Part shown: piece after piece, positions 34,627 to 44,893 of the stretch
Layout: each line of letters begins with the position of its first letter
Position numbering within the stretch: position 1 is the stretch's first letter
NCBI RefSeq assembly: GCF_001426945.1
Contig: NZ_LMFS01000004.1
Span: 206,632-270,631 of the forward strand
Source: Pseudolabrys sp. Root1462
Lineage (GTDB): Bacteria > Pseudomonadota > Alphaproteobacteria > Rhizobiales > Xanthobacteraceae
Length of the DNA: 64,000 nucleotides
Direction of reading: 5' to 3'
Notes under the pieces: generated by a model
What the model was told of the DNA's origin: nothing
The model's database searches: none
Seen by the model: the letters and a program-made list of their open reading frames with translations, nothing else
Program-made: the position numbers and the translations under genes

Positions 34627-37600
34627 ATGTCCATCCTCGCCGGTCTCCATCACCTGACGAGTTACAAATACGACAAGCCGATTGCGCTCGGGCCGCAGAT
34701 CGTCCGCCTCCGCCCAGCGCCGCACAGCCGCACCAGGATCCCGAGCTACTCGTTAAAGGTTACGCCGGCCGACCACTTCGTGAACTGGCAGCAGGATCCG
34801 CACGGCAACTGGCTCGCCCGCTTCGTCTTCCCGGAAAAGACCACCGAGTTCTCGGTCACGGTCGATTTCACCGCCGATCTCGAAGTCGTCAATCCGTTCG
34901 ATTTCTTCGTCGAACCTTACGCCGACAAGTGGCCATTCGCTTACGCCGACGAACTGAAGGACGACCTCACGCCCTATCTGAAGACCGAGCCGGTCGAGCC
35001 GCTGTTGCAGACGCTGATCGATTCAATCTCGCGCGAGCCGCGCAACACCGTGAACTTTGTCGTCGATCTCAATCAGCGCATCAACAAGCTCGTGAAATAC
35101 GTCGTGCGCCTCGAGCCCGGCGTGCAGACGCCGGACGAAACCCTCTCGTGCGGCAGCGGTTCGTGCCGCGACTCGGCCTGGCTGATGGTGCAGTTGCTGC
35201 GCCACATCGGGCTCGCCGCGCGCTTCGTCTCCGGTTACCTGATCCAGCTCCGCCCCGACATCAAATCGCTCGACGGCCCAAGCGGCACCGAGGTCGATTT
35301 CACCGACCTGCATGCCTGGACCGAAGTCTATCTGCCGGGCGCCGGCTGGATCGGACTCGATCCGACCTCCGGTCTGCTGTGCAGCGAAGGCCATATCCCG
35401 GTGGCGGCGACGCCGCACTACCGCTCCGCGGCGCCGATCACCGGCCTGGTCGAGCCGGCCGAAGTCACGTTCAATTTCGAGATGGCGGTCGCGCGCATCG
35501 CCGAACAGCCGCGCGTCACCGCGCCGTTCTCGGATGAAGCGTGGAACGCGCTCGACGCGCTCGGCCACAAAGTCGATGCCGATCTCAACACCTGGGACGT
35601 GCGGCTGACAATGGGTGGCGAGCCCACCTTCGTCTCGATCGACGACTATCAGTCGGCTGAGTGGAACACCGCCGCGCTCGGCGCGCAGAAGCTGATCCGC
35701 GCCGACGATCTGGTGCAGCGCCTGCGCACGCGCTTTGCGCCCGGCGCGCTGCTGCATTACGGCCAGGGCAAATGGTACCCGGGCGAAGAGCTGCCGCGCT
35801 GGGCCTATTCGCTGTACTGGCGCCGCGACGGCCAGCCGGTGTGGCGCAACCTAGACCTGATCGCGCGCGCGAAGACCACGCCGCCGCCGACCTCGCTCGA
35901 CCTTCAGGCTTTCGCCGAAGCGGTCGCCGCGCGCATCGGCCTGCGTCATGAATTCGTGCAGCCGGTCTATGAAGATCCGGCCGAGCGTCTGCTTAAGGAA
36001 AGCGCGCTGCCGGAGAACGTCGATCCGGCCAATCCGAAGATCGACGATGCCGCAGAGCGCAACCGCATCATGCGCAGCTTCGAGAAGAAGCTGACGCATC
36101 CGGCCGGCTTCGTCATTCCGGTGCAGCATTGGACCGCGCAGGCCAGCGCCGGCTGGCTGTCGGAAATCTGGAATACGCGGCGCGGCCGGTTGTTCCTCAT
36201 TCCCGGCGACTCGCCGGCCGGCTTCCGCCTGCCGCTCGGCCAGCTGCCGTATATCGCGCCGGCCGATTATCCGCATCCGATGCCGGCCGATCCGTTCAGC
36301 GCGCGCGGCCCGTTGCCGGCCGCGGCCGCAGCGTCCGAGCCGACCAAGGCGCCGCCCCTGCAGCCGGAAACCCTGGTGGCGCAGGCCGGCCCGCGCGCGC
36401 TGGCGCAATTGCAGGCGAGCCACATTCCGGTGCGCACCGCGCTGACCATGGAAATCCGCGACGGCCGGCTTTGCGTGTTCATGCCGCCGACCGAACGGCT
36501 CGAGGATTATCTAGACCTGCTCACTGCGGTCGAAGCCACGGCCGAAGCGCTCAACATTCCGGTGCACATCGAAGGCTACCCGCCGCCGAACGACCCGCGC
36601 GTCAGCGTCATCAAGGTGACGCCCGACCCCGGCGTCATCGAAGTCAACGTCCATCCGGCGGCGAACTGGCGCGAGGCCGTCGATATCACGCGCGGCCTCT
36701 ACGAGGACGCCCGGCTGGCGCGGCTCGGCACCGACAAGTTCATGATCGACGGCCGCCACACTGGCACCGGCGGCGGCAATCACGTCGTGCTCGGCGGTCA
36801 GCTCGCCTCCGACTCGCCGTTCCTGCGCCGGCCCGATCTGCTCAAGAGCCTCGTGCTCTATTGGCAGCGTCATCCGTCGCTGTCCTATCTGTTCTCCGGC
36901 CTGTTCATCGGTCCGACCAGCCAGGCGCCGCGCATCGACGAAGCGCGCCAGGACATCCTCTACGAACTCGAAATCGCGATGTCGAACGTACCGGCGCCGG
37001 GCAACGGCAGCACACCGCCGCCGTGGCTGGTCGATCGTATCTTCCGCAACATCCTGGTCGACGTCACCGGCAACACGCATCGCACCGAAATCTGCATCGA
37101 CAAGCTGTTCTCGCCGGACGGCCCGACCGGCCGGCTCGGTCTCGTCGAATTCCGCTGCTTCGAAATGCCGCCCGATCACCGCATGTCGCTGGCGCAACAG
37201 TTGCTGTTGCGGGCGCTGGTCGCCTGGTTCTGGCGCGAGCCGCAGGACGGCAGACTGGCGCGCTGGGGCACCGGGCTGCACGACAAGTTCATGCTCGAGC
37301 ATTACGTCTGGTCGGATTTCCTCGACGTCCTCGAGGATCTGAAGCGCGCCGGCTACGCCTTCGATCCGGTGTGGTTCGACGCCCAGCGGCAATTCCGCTT
37401 CCCGCGCTACGGCGTCGTCGAACACGGCGGCGTCGCGCTCGAACTGCGTCACGCGCTGGAGCCGTGGCATGTGCTCGGCGAGGAAGCCGCCGGCGGCGGC
37501 ACCACGCGCTTCGTCGACTCGTCGGTCGAACGTCTGCAGGTCAAGGTGGACGGCTTCATCGAAGGCCGCCACGCCGTCACCTGCAACGGCCGGCGCCTGC

Positions 37601-37947
37601 CGCTGCGCTCCACCGGCCGCAACGGCGAATACGTCGCCGGCGTGCGCTTCAAGGCGTGGAATCTCTCGGCCGCATTGCAGCCGACGGTGCCGGCCAACGC
37701 CCCGCTGACCTTCGACATCGTCGATCTGTGGAGCCGTCGCTCGCTGGGCGGCTGCGTCTATCATGTGGCACATCCGGGCGGCCGCAATTACGAGACATTT
37801 CCTGTGAACTCGTACGAAGCGGAAGCCCGGCGGCGGGCGCGCTTCGAGGATATCGGCCATACTGGCGGGCGCTACGAGCCGGCGCCGGAAGCGCCCTCGC
37901 TCGAATTGCCCCATACGCTTGACCTGAGGCGGCCGGGCTGGCTCTAA
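34627..37947 (+). CDS. transglutaminase-like domain fused to DUF2126
   Basis: 1106 residues. N-terminal 300: COG1305 transglutaminase-like domain with beta domain ([20 protein letters not shown]) and full triad: Cys in [13 protein letters not shown], His in [12 protein letters not shown], Asp in GLDPTSG. Residues about 310 to 1100 are DUF2126, with [31 protein letters not shown] and [18 protein letters not shown], thought from published domain analyses to be a glutamine-synthetase-like/amidoligase-type partner. First gene of a tight operon (ten bases to the next gene). Predicted to cleave or transfer amide bonds in a peptide; no substrate is known. Length is that of the family norm. Confidence 0.9.
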   Translation: MSILAGLHHLTSYKYDKPIALGPQIVRLRPAPHSRTRIPSYSLKVTPADHFVNWQQDPHGNWLARFVFPEKTTEFSVTVDFTADLEVVNPFDFFVEPYADKWPFAYADELKDDLTPYLKTEPVEPLLQTLIDSISREPRNTVNFVVDLNQRINKLVKYVVRLEPGVQTPDETLSCGSGSCRDSAWLMVQLLRHIGLAARFVSGYLIQLRPDIKSLDGPSGTEVDFTDLHAWTEVYLPGAGWIGLDPTSGLLCSEGHIPVAATPHYRSAAPITGLVEPAEVTFNFEMAVARIAEQPRVTAPFSDEAWNALDALGHKVDADLNTWDVRLTMGGEPTFVSIDDYQSAEWNTAALGAQKLIRADDLVQRLRTRFAPGALLHYGQGKWYPGEELPRWAYSLYWRRDGQPVWRNLDLIARAKTTPPPTSLDLQAFAEAVAARIGLRHEFVQPVYEDPAERLLKESALPENVDPANPKIDDAAERNRIMRSFEKKLTHPAGFVIPVQHWTAQASAGWLSEIWNTRRGRLFLIPGDSPAGFRLPLGQLPYIAPADYPHPMPADPFSARGPLPAAAAASEPTKAPPLQPETLVAQAGPRALAQLQASHIPVRTALTMEIRDGRLCVFMPPTERLEDYLDLLTAVEATAEALNIPVHIEGYPPPNDPRVSVIKVTPDPGVIEVNVHPAANWREAVDITRGLYEDARLARLGTDKFMIDGRHTGTGGGNHVVLGGQLASDSPFLRRPDLLKSLVLYWQRHPSLSYLFSGLFIGPTSQAPRIDEARQDILYELEIAMSNVPAPGNGSTPPPWLVDRIFRNILVDVTGNTHRTEICIDKLFSPDGPTGRLGLVEFRCFEMPPDHRMSLAQQLLLRALVAWFWREPQDGRLARWGTGLHDKFMLEHYVWSDFLDVLEDLKRAGYAFDPVWFDAQRQFRFPRYGVVEHGGVALELRHALEPWHVLGEEAAGGGTTRFVDSSVERLQVKVDGFIEGRHAVTCNGRRLPLRSTGRNGEYVAGVRFKAWNLSAALQPTVPANAPLTFDIVDLWSRRSLGGCVYHVAHPGGRNYETFPVNSYEAEARRRARFEDIGHTGGRYEPAPEAPSLELPHTLDLRRPGWL

Positions 37948-37956
37948 CCCTGGATC

Positions 37957-40476
37957 ATGGCAACGTCGCGCGACAACACGGTCACGGAGCAGACAGCAGC
38001 GGGTTCGGAAACAAGCCTCGACCGCTTCGTCGCCGGCTACCGGCCGCTGCCGGGCATCGTCGATGAGATGATGGACGAAGCCGGCAAGGTGCGCCCGCAC
38101 TGGGCGCCGCTCTTGTCGATGCTGGCCGAGCTCGGCCCGGAGGAAATCAATCGCCGCTTCGGCGCCGCCGATCGCTATCTGCACGACTCCGGCGTGTTCT
38201 ATCGCGTCTATGAAGATCCCGCCGGCGCCGAGCGGCCGTGGCCGCTCAGCCATGTGCCGCTCATCATCGAGCACGGCGAATGGAAGGCGCTGGAGGCCGG
38301 CCTGATCCAGCGCGCGCGCCTGCTCGAGGCCGTGCTTGCCGACGCCTACGGCCCCGGCGAGATGATGCGCGACGGCCGCCTGCCCGCGGCGCTGGTCGCC
38401 GGCAATCCGGAATTCCTGCGGCCGCTGGTCGGCGTCGAGCCGCCGGGCGGCGCGCATTTGAGATTTTATGCGGTCGATGTCGGGCGCGGTCCCGACGGCC
38501 GCTGGTGGGTGCTCGGCGATCGTACGCAGGCGCCGTCGGGCGCCGGCTACGCCATCGAAAGCCGGCTGGCGCTGTCGCGCGCCATGCCCGACATCTACGC
38601 GCGGACACGCGTCGAGCGCGTCGCGCCGTTCTTTCAGGCGTTCCAGGCGGAGCTGTTCAACTACAACCGGCAAGACGATGCCCGCGTCTGCCTGCTGACG
38701 CCCGGGCCGCTCAACGAAACCTATTTCGAGCACGCATTCCTGGCGCGCTATCTCGGCCTGCTGCTGGTCGAAGGCGAAGACCTGATCGCGCGCGACGACG
38801 GCGTCTTCATCCGCACCATCTCCGGGCTGCGCCGCACCGACGTGCTGCTGCGCCGTATCGACTCCGATTTCGCCGACCCACTCGAGCTCAACGCCGCTTC
38901 GCGACTCGGCGTCGCCGGTCTGGTGCAGGCGGTGCGCGACGGCAAGGTGGTCATTGCCAATGCGCTCGGCGCCGGTCTTGTCGAAGCACGCGCCATGCTC
39001 GCCTTCCTGCCGGCGCTGGCGCCGCAGGTGCTCGGCGAAGAGTTGATGGTGCCGAATGTCGCGACCTGGTGGCTCGGCCGCAAGGACGTGCGCGAGGACG
39101 TGCTGCGCGGCCTCGACGAACTGGTGATCGCGCCGGCCTTCGGCGCGCAGGTCGCGGACCTGCGGCTGGGCACCGGCGTGCTCGGCGCCGAACTCAGCGA
39201 CGGCCAGCGCGCCGTGTTGATGCAGGCGCTGGAAGATCGGCCGATCGACTATATCGCGCAGGAAGCGGTGACGCTGTCGACCACGCCGGTGTGGCGCGAC
39301 GGCCGCCTGCAACCGCGGCCGTTCTCGCTGCGTCTGTATCTGGCGCGCATCGGCGATGGCTGGCAGGTGATGCCCGGTGGCTTCGTGCGCATCGCGGAAA
39401 ACGCCGACGCCCGCGCCATCAGCCTGCAGCAGGGCGACCTGACCGCCGACGCATGGGTGCTGGCCGACGGCCCGGTGTCGACGGCGACGCTGCTGCCCGC
39501 ACCTGAGCATGTGCCGGTGCAGCGCATGACCGGCATGTTGCAGAGCCGCGCCGCCGACAATCTGTTCTGGGTCGGTCGCTATGTCGAACGCGCCGAAGCA
39601 ACGTTGCGGCTGACGCGCGCCATGCTCAACCGGCTTGCCGACGCCTCCGACGTCGCGGCGCCCCTGGTCTCGTCCATTGCCGACCTCTTGCAAACCTGGA
39701 GCGCGGCGCCGCTCGACCGCGCCTTCTCGCCGCCGACTCTGGTGGCGCGCTCGGTGCTGATGAACCCGGATTTCTCCGGCGCGCTGCCGCGATTGACGAA
39801 AGCCGCGCGGAGCGCCGCCTCGGTGATCCGCGAGCGCTTCTCGCCCGACGCTTGGCGCGCCATCGACGAACTCGTGACGCTCATCGCCGCGCCGCTGCCG
39901 AACGGCTCGTCAGACAGCGCCATGATCGAGCGCGTCGAAGCCGCGCTGCGCATCATCGCCTCGTTCTCGGGACTGGCGCAGGAGAACATGACGCAGCTCG
40001 CCGGCTGGCGCTTTCTCGAACTCGGCCGCCGCATCGAGCGCGCGGTGCAGACCTGCCGCTTTGTGCGCGCGTTCGCCGCCAAGGACACAACGGGAGGCGC
40101 GCTCGACGTGCTGCTCGAACTCGCCGACAGCCAGCTCACCTACCGGCAACGCTATGTGATGATCGCGGCGCTGGCGCCGGTGATCGATCTGGTGATGCTC
40201 GACCCGTCCAACCCGCGCTCGGTTGCGTTCCAGCTCGACCGCATCGAAACGCATCTGGCGGCGTTGCCGAAGCGTGAAATCGCCGGGCGGCTGTCGCCGG
40301 TGCGGCAGATCGCCGTGTCGCTCGCGACGCGCCTGCGCACCGCCGACGCCGCCAACATCTCGGCCGACGAGATCATCGAGATCGAGAACGAACTGATGCG
40401 CCTGTCGGAGATGATCGGTTCGACCTATCTGACGCATAACGAACGCGCGCCGGCCGACCGGGACACGGTGTCATGA
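37957..40476 (+). CDS. circularly permuted ATP-grasp domain fused to alpha-E domain
   Basis: 839 residues. Residues about 25-510 are a circularly permuted type 2 ATP-grasp (formerly DUF404/DUF407): YRVYEDPAGAERPWPLSHVPLII, FYAVDVGRGPDGRWWVLGDRTQ, VANALGAG, and QEAVTLSTTPVW are conserved segments. Residues about 520-830 are the all-helical alpha-E domain (DUF403), beginning SRAADNLFWVGRYVERAEA. ATP-grasp enzymes form an amide bond from an acyl-phosphate. In many genomes the two domains are separate proteins; here they are fused. Sits between the DUF2126 gene and the second transglutaminase gene, overlapping the latter by four bases. Probably synthesises or modifies a peptide, by published prediction. 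Confidence 0.9.
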   Translation: MATSRDNTVTEQTAAGSETSLDRFVAGYRPLPGIVDEMMDEAGKVRPHWAPLLSMLAELGPEEINRRFGAADRYLHDSGVFYRVYEDPAGAERPWPLSHVPLIIEHGEWKALEAGLIQRARLLEAVLADAYGPGEMMRDGRLPAALVAGNPEFLRPLVGVEPPGGAHLRFYAVDVGRGPDGRWWVLGDRTQAPSGAGYAIESRLALSRAMPDIYARTRVERVAPFFQAFQAELFNYNRQDDARVCLLTPGPLNETYFEHAFLARYLGLLLVEGEDLIARDDGVFIRTISGLRRTDVLLRRIDSDFADPLELNAASRLGVAGLVQAVRDGKVVIANALGAGLVEARAMLAFLPALAPQVLGEELMVPNVATWWLGRKDVREDVLRGLDELVIAPAFGAQVADLRLGTGVLGAELSDGQRAVLMQALEDRPIDYIAQEAVTLSTTPVWRDGRLQPRPFSLRLYLARIGDGWQVMPGGFVRIAENADARAISLQQGDLTADAWVLADGPVSTATLLPAPEHVPVQRMTGMLQSRAADNLFWVGRYVERAEATLRLTRAMLNRLADASDVAAPLVSSIADLLQTWSAAPLDRAFSPPTLVARSVLMNPDFSGALPRLTKAARSAASVIRERFSPDAWRAIDELVTLIAAPLPNGSSDSAMIERVEAALRIIASFSGLAQENMTQLAGWRFLELGRRIERAVQTCRFVRAFAAKDTTGGALDVLLELADSQLTYRQRYVMIAALAPVIDLVMLDPSNPRSVAFQLDRIETHLAALPKREIAGRLSPVRQIAVSLATRLRTADAANISADEIIEIENELMRLSEMIGSTYLTHNERAPADRDTVS

Positions 40477-41384
40477 TCTACGATATCCGCCAGGTCACCA
40501 CCTGCACCTACGCCTCGCCGGTTGCGCACGCGCACCACGTGCTGCGGTTGACGCCGGTCAGCCGCCCCGGCCAGCGCGTCCACCTGAGCGCGCTGCGGAT
40601 CGAGCCGCCGCCGGTCAAGGCCCGCGAGGGCGCCGACTTCTTCGGCAACCGGCTGACCTCGATCACGATCAACGAACCGCACTCGACGCTGGCCGTGAAA
40701 GTGTCGGCGCGCATTGCCGTGGATCCGGTCGCCAAGCGTGACCCCGCCGCATCTCCGGCCTGGGAAGCCGTCCGCGACGAGGTCTTCGCCGCGACCGACA
40801 TATCGCCGCTATCGCCCGTGCATTTCCTGTTTGCCAGCCGCATGGTGTCGCTCGATCCGGAAATCCGCGACTACGCGCGGCAGAGCTTTTCGCCGGGCCG
40901 GCCGATCGTCGAAGCGGCGCTCGATCTCAACCATCGCATCAAGACCGACATGATCTACGAGATCGGTGCCACCACGGTGACGACCACCGCGCCGATGTCA
41001 TTCGCCTTGCGGCGCGGCGTCTGCCAGGACTTTGCCCACATCATGATCTCCGGATTGCGCGGCCTCGGCCTGCCGGCCGCCTATGTGAGCGGCTATCTGC
41101 GCACCACCCGCGACCCCGAGCAGACCCAGTTGCAGGGCGCCGACGCCATGCATGCCTGGGTGATGGTGTGGTGCGGCGAGGCCATCGGCTGGATTGGTTT
41201 CGATCCGACCAACGACATGATCGCGTCCGACGATCATATCGCGCTGGCGGTCGGCCGCGATTATTCGGACGTCGCGCCGATGGATGGCGTCATCGTCGCT
41301 GCCGGCGGCCAGCGTATCACCGTGTCGGTGAGCGTGACGCCCGTGCAGCCCACCGCGGCGCTGCTGCCGCAGAACGCCCTGTAG
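40473..41384 (+). CDS. transglutaminase family protein, third gene of ATP-grasp operon
   Basis: 303 residues, COG1305. Catalytic Cys in RGVCQDFAHIM (about residue 180), His in DAMHAWVMVWCG, Asp in GFDPTNDM, all intact. Opening TCTYASPVAHAHHVLRLTPV is the beta-domain signature. Starts at 40473, overlapping the ATP-grasp/alpha-E gene by ATGA, so translationally coupled. Such proteins act as peptidases, amidases or peptide-linking enzymes; the gene context with ATP-grasp suggests a partner that processes the product of the ligase. No signal peptide is visible, so cytosolic. The Anbu (proteasome-like) peptidase that accompanies related loci is not encoded in this window. Confidence 0.9.
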   Translation: MIYDIRQVTTCTYASPVAHAHHVLRLTPVSRPGQRVHLSALRIEPPPVKAREGADFFGNRLTSITINEPHSTLAVKVSARIAVDPVAKRDPAASPAWEAVRDEVFAATDISPLSPVHFLFASRMVSLDPEIRDYARQSFSPGRPIVEAALDLNHRIKTDMIYEIGATTVTTTAPMSFALRRGVCQDFAHIMISGLRGLGLPAAYVSGYLRTTRDPEQTQLQGADAMHAWVMVWCGEAIGWIGFDPTNDMIASDDHIALAVGRDYSDVAPMDGVIVAAGGQRITVSVSVTPVQPTAALLPQNAL

Positions 41385-41396
41385 CGCGCGGCGCGG

Positions 41397-42548
41397 TCAC
41401 ACGCGCAGGAATATCCGGCGCTGGAACAGGAAGCGCGCGATCAGGATGGCGATGCTCACTTCCGCCAGCCGGATCAGAAAGGCGTGCGCGGCCGGCACGG
41501 TCACGTTGTCGAGGCCAATCATCGCATAGCCACCGACCAGGCGCTGCGCCACCGCGTTGAAACCCATCAGCGCGTTCAGCAGATAGAGCGTGATCGCGTT
41601 GGTGCCAATCCAGACAAAGGGCGTGATCCCTGTCCGCAGGTTCCAGACATCGATGATCTGAAAGAGCAGGCCAAGCGCGATGAAGCTGTAGCCGCCGGCC
41701 ACCAGAACGAAGCTCGAGGTCCAGATCGCCTTGATGATCGGAAATTGCAGCGCCCATAGATAGCCGGCGATCAGCAGCGCGATGCCGGTGCCGATCAGCA
41801 GGATCGAGCGGCGCTGCGTCGCCAGACGCTTTTCGGTCAGCACGCCGCCCGCCAGCACGCCGAGCAGGCAGGTGGCGATGGCCGGCAGCGTACTGAGCGG
41901 ACCTTCGGGATCGCGCGTCTTGTCCCACAGCCGGCCGGGCAGATAGTTGAGGTCGATCCAGTTGGCGAGATTCTGGTCCGGCCCATAGTGCCCCGCGCCG
42001 ATACCTGGCACGGGAATGAACGTCATCAGCGCCCAGTAGCCGGCCAGCAGCGCGACGACGATGGCAACAATGCCGCGCCGGCCGACATGCAGGAAGATCA
42101 ACGAGGCCGCGAGATAGCAGATGGCGATGCGCTGCAACACGCCGAGGAAGCGCACGTCGGCAAGACCGTGGGTCAGCCCGCCGTAATAGACGAGGCCGAG
42201 GACATAAAGCGTGAGGGCGCGGCGCAGGATGCGCAGTTGCGCAGCGCCGCTGCCGCTGCGTTCGACGAGTTGCGGCACCGACAGCACGATCGACACGCCG
42301 GTGATGAAGATGAACAGCGGGAAGATGAAATCGTAGAACGTGAAGCCGTCCCAGACCGTGTGATGAAACTGATCGTTGAGCGCGTGACCGATTTCGAGCC
42401 AGGGCGAGCCGAAGTGGCGCAACATCGCCGCCAACGTCAGCATCAAGCCGTCGCCGCCCAATATCCAGATGAAATTGAAGCCCCGCAGCACATCGACCGA
42501 GACCACGCGGTCGGATCGCACAGCGGGAACGGTGTTGTCGCTTTGCAT
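41397..42548 (-). CDS. multi-pass membrane protein, heparan-alpha-glucosaminide N-acetyltransferase-like (COG4299)
   Basis: 383 residues from the ATG at 42548; an upstream TTG at 42596 is in frame. About ten membrane helices. Opening RVVSVDVLRGFNFIWILGGDGLM is the family signature, and the periplasmic loop with GPDQNLANWIDLNYLPGRLW follows. Family members resemble lysosomal HGSNAT, which transfers an acetyl group across a membrane to a sugar amine; bacterial ones are largely uncharacterised. It converges on the ATP-grasp operon with a 12-base gap, and shows no operon partner. Role unknown; cell-envelope sugar acetylation is a reasonable guess. Confidence 0.85.
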   Translation of the reverse strand: MQSDNTVPAVRSDRVVSVDVLRGFNFIWILGGDGLMLTLAAMLRHFGSPWLEIGHALNDQFHHTVWDGFTFYDFIFPLFIFITGVSIVLSVPQLVERSGSGAAQLRILRRALTLYVLGLVYYGGLTHGLADVRFLGVLQRIAICYLAASLIFLHVGRRGIVAIVVALLAGYWALMTFIPVPGIGAGHYGPDQNLANWIDLNYLPGRLWDKTRDPEGPLSTLPAIATCLLGVLAGGVLTEKRLATQRRSILLIGTGIALLIAGYLWALQFPIIKAIWTSSFVLVAGGYSFIALGLLFQIIDVWNLRTGITPFVWIGTNAITLYLLNALMGFNAVAQRLVGGYAMIGLDNVTVPAAHAFLIRLAEVSIAILIARFLFQRRIFLRV

Positions 42549-42653
42549 CGGCGCACCCGCGGTCGCGCGGGACAGCGCCCGCCGCAGGGACGGCAAAATA
42601 AGCCGGCTGGTCCGATCGTAGTTTAACCTAGATCAACCGGCGAAACCGGGCGC

Positions 42654-42688
42654 AAAAAGGCCCTGAAAGACCGCGTCCTTCAGGGCCT
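42654..42688 (-). terminator. intrinsic terminator of the Bug receptor gene
   Basis: On the minus strand, AGGCCCTGAA and TTCAGGGCCT form a 10-bp stem followed by T5, directly after the stop of the 42697-43671 gene. Confidence 0.8.
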
Positions 42689-42696
42689 GTCGATCG

Positions 42697-43671
42697 TCAG
42701 AAGCTGATATTGGCGGCTTTGATGATCGGCTCCCATTTCTTGATCTCGGCCTCGGTATAGGCTTTCAGATCGGCCGGGCTGCCACCGGCGGCGGTGATGC
42801 CGAGATTGGCGAGGAACTCCTGCGTCTTGGCATCCTTCAGCCACGCATTGGTAACCGCGTTCAATTTGGCCACGACATCGTCCGGCGTCTTTGCCGGCAC
42901 CAGCATGGCGTACCAGACGCCGGCTTCGAAGCCCGGCAGCGATTCGGCAACCGTCGGCACATTCGGCAGCTTCGACCAGCGCTCCGCCGAGGCAACGGCC
43001 AGTGCCTTGATCTTGCCCTCCTGAACGGCCGGCACGTAACCGGCGAGCGAATCCATGCCGACGTCGATGTGCTGGCCGAGCAAGTCGGTCAGGATCGCGG
43101 CGCTACCGCGATATTGCGTCCGGGCGAAGTCAATGCCGGCGTTGCGCGCGAGCAGTTCGCCGGTGATGTGACCGAGCGTGCCGTTGCCCGGGAAGCCGGC
43201 CGTCACCTTGCCGGGATTGGCCTTGGCGTAGGCGATGAAATCCTTGAGCGTTGCATACGGTGCGTCCGGCCGCGCCGTAATGATGACCGGCGCCTTGGCG
43301 ACGAGCACGACCGGCGCGAAGTCGCGCTGCGGGTCATATTCCATCTTCTTGTACATCAACTGATTGGTCGCGGCCTGTCCCGTTGTCGCGAACAGGATGG
43401 TGTAACCATCCGCCGTCGAACGCGCGACACCCATGGCGCCGAGATTGCCGCCTGCACCGCCCTTGTTTTCGACGATCACCGTCTGGCCGAGCTCTTCACC
43501 CAGCTCGCGCGCGAGGCTGCGCGCAATGACATCCGATGTGGTGCCCGCCGTGAACGGCACGACCAGCGTGATCGGACGCGACGGCCATGTTTGCGCGAAA
43601 CCCGGCGCCGCCTGCGTGAGAAAAAGAGCGGTGCCGAAAGCACCAAGTAGCGCGCTGCGCCGATTGATCAT
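42697..43671 (-). CDS. Bug-family tripartite tricarboxylate transporter substrate-binding protein
   Basis: 324 residues. Signal peptide at 1-26 (LLGAFGTALFLTQAAPGFA, then QTWPSRP). The Bug fold starts WPSRPITLVVPFTAGTTSDVIARSLA; ENKGGAGGNLGA and the C-terminal LKAYTEAEIKKWEPII are family signatures. Such periplasmic proteins bind carboxylates and other small metabolites; most lack a cognate TctAB membrane pair nearby and act as sensory or scavenging proteins. No TctA or TctB gene is present here. The DHODH-like gene lies 18 bases upstream, so they should be co-transcribed; the ligand may be its substrate. Confidence 0.9.
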   Translation of the reverse strand: MINRRSALLGAFGTALFLTQAAPGFAQTWPSRPITLVVPFTAGTTSDVIARSLARELGEELGQTVIVENKGGAGGNLGAMGVARSTADGYTILFATTGQAATNQLMYKKMEYDPQRDFAPVVLVAKAPVIITARPDAPYATLKDFIAYAKANPGKVTAGFPGNGTLGHITGELLARNAGIDFARTQYRGSAAILTDLLGQHIDVGMDSLAGYVPAVQEGKIKALAVASAERWSKLPNVPTVAESLPGFEAGVWYAMLVPAKTPDDVVAKLNAVTNAWLKDAKTQEFLANLGITAAGGSPADLKAYTEAEIKKWEPIIKAANISF

Positions 43672-43689
43672 GAGAATTTCCTCGCCTCT

Positions 43690-44742
43690 TTAATTCTTAT
43701 CCAGGTCGGCAACATATTTTTTCCAGTTATCGGTGCGCAAGGGCATATCGGCGAAAGTCTTGCGTTTGTCGGCAGCGACACCGATTATTTCGGCGGCATC
43801 GATGTTCTTTCGCTGCAAATACGCTTCCAGTTCCGCCAGCGCGAACGACAACGACGCAGTTCCGCGCAACATCACGTTCGACGCCATCTCCACAGCGCTG
43901 GCGCCGGCCAGCATCATGCGTGCGACATCGAGTCCGTTGCGCGCGCCGTTGGTCGCGATCAGCGGCTTGTCGGCGCCGAGTTGCTGGCGCGATACGGCAA
44001 GCCAGTGACAGGTGAGCGGCAGATTCCAGTAGCCGCCGACGCCCAAAGTGGTGCCGAGGAACGGCTCCATGGTCTCGACATCCGGAATGAGGCCGAGCAG
44101 GCGGCCGGCCATCACCACCGCCTCGCCGCCGGCGCGGAACGCCGCCGCCGCCAGATCCGGCACGCGCTCGCTCTGGCCGGTGATCTTGACCCACAGCGGA
44201 ATCTTGATGGCCTGGCGTACCGCGGAGACGATCGTGGTGACGCGCTCGGGATCGAGCTCGGTGGCGACCACGCCTTTGGCCTGGCTCGCATAAGGCGTGC
44301 CGATGTTGAGTTCGAGAATGCGTATGCCGGCCTGCTCGATCTGTTTCGCCATCGCGACCGTGCGGTCGAGGTCGGCGACGATGAGGCTGGCGATCGCGTA
44401 GGAATCCATGGTCTTGGCTTCGCGATCGAGCGCGGCCGACTGCTCGAGCCAGGCGTCGAAGGCCTGCGGGGTCAGGCCGGAGCGCGTCGCCATGAAGGCC
44501 GTCGACGGCGCGTCCTTGGTCCACGGGATTTCGCGCCACTGATCGTCGAGCAGCATGTATTCGGCGCGCTGCAACTGGTCCTTGCCGCGCTCCATCTCGT
44601 TGATGGACTTGACGACGACGGCGCCGACGCCGGCGCCGAGCGCGCGGAGCACGCCCGAAGCACCTATCATGTGCTCCGCCGCCCCGGCGATCAGCGGGTT
44701 CTTCAAAGCGGTCCTGCCGACCATCACATCAAGGCGGGCCAT
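43690..44742 (-). CDS. dihydroorotate dehydrogenase-fold flavoprotein
   Basis: 350 residues from the ATG at 44742 with GGAGG seven bases upstream; an in-frame start at 44766 is less likely. FMN-binding TIM barrel of the DHODH/PreA group: opening TALKNPLIAGAAEHMIGASG, WVKITGQ segment, and the late phosphate-binding NGARNGLDVARMMLAGASAVEM. The family's NxSCPN orotate-binding motif reads NIGTPYAS here, so the substrate is unlikely to be dihydroorotate or dihydropyrimidine. No ferredoxin domain or partner is attached. Co-transcribed with a Bug binding protein. It could be an FMN-dependent reductase of a ring compound. Function unassigned. Confidence 0.75.
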   Translation of the reverse strand: MARLDVMVGRTALKNPLIAGAAEHMIGASGVLRALGAGVGAVVVKSINEMERGKDQLQRAEYMLLDDQWREIPWTKDAPSTAFMATRSGLTPQAFDAWLEQSAALDREAKTMDSYAIASLIVADLDRTVAMAKQIEQAGIRILELNIGTPYASQAKGVVATELDPERVTTIVSAVRQAIKIPLWVKITGQSERVPDLAAAAFRAGGEAVVMAGRLLGLIPDVETMEPFLGTTLGVGGYWNLPLTCHWLAVSRQQLGADKPLIATNGARNGLDVARMMLAGASAVEMASNVMLRGTASLSFALAELEAYLQRKNIDAAEIIGVAADKRKTFADMPLRTDNWKKYVADLDKN

Positions 44743-44893
44743 TCGTTTCCTCCGTGGATTTGTCATCTGCGCGCGAGCCGTCTCTTAGACGATCTCCGCA
44801 TCCGCCGACATAGTAGCGGGGGCGGCCGCAGCTTGCAGATTCGCCGCGTTGTTTCGGTATCGCGAACGCCGGTCGGCGGGATGCGCGATCCGC

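Noticed and set aside
36511-39693. 1060-codon open frame on the minus strand
   Set aside because: Antisense to two well-supported genes with clear domains (DUF2126 and ATP-grasp/alpha-E). Its product is Arg/Gln/His-rich without any recognisable motif, typical of a GC-rich shadow frame.
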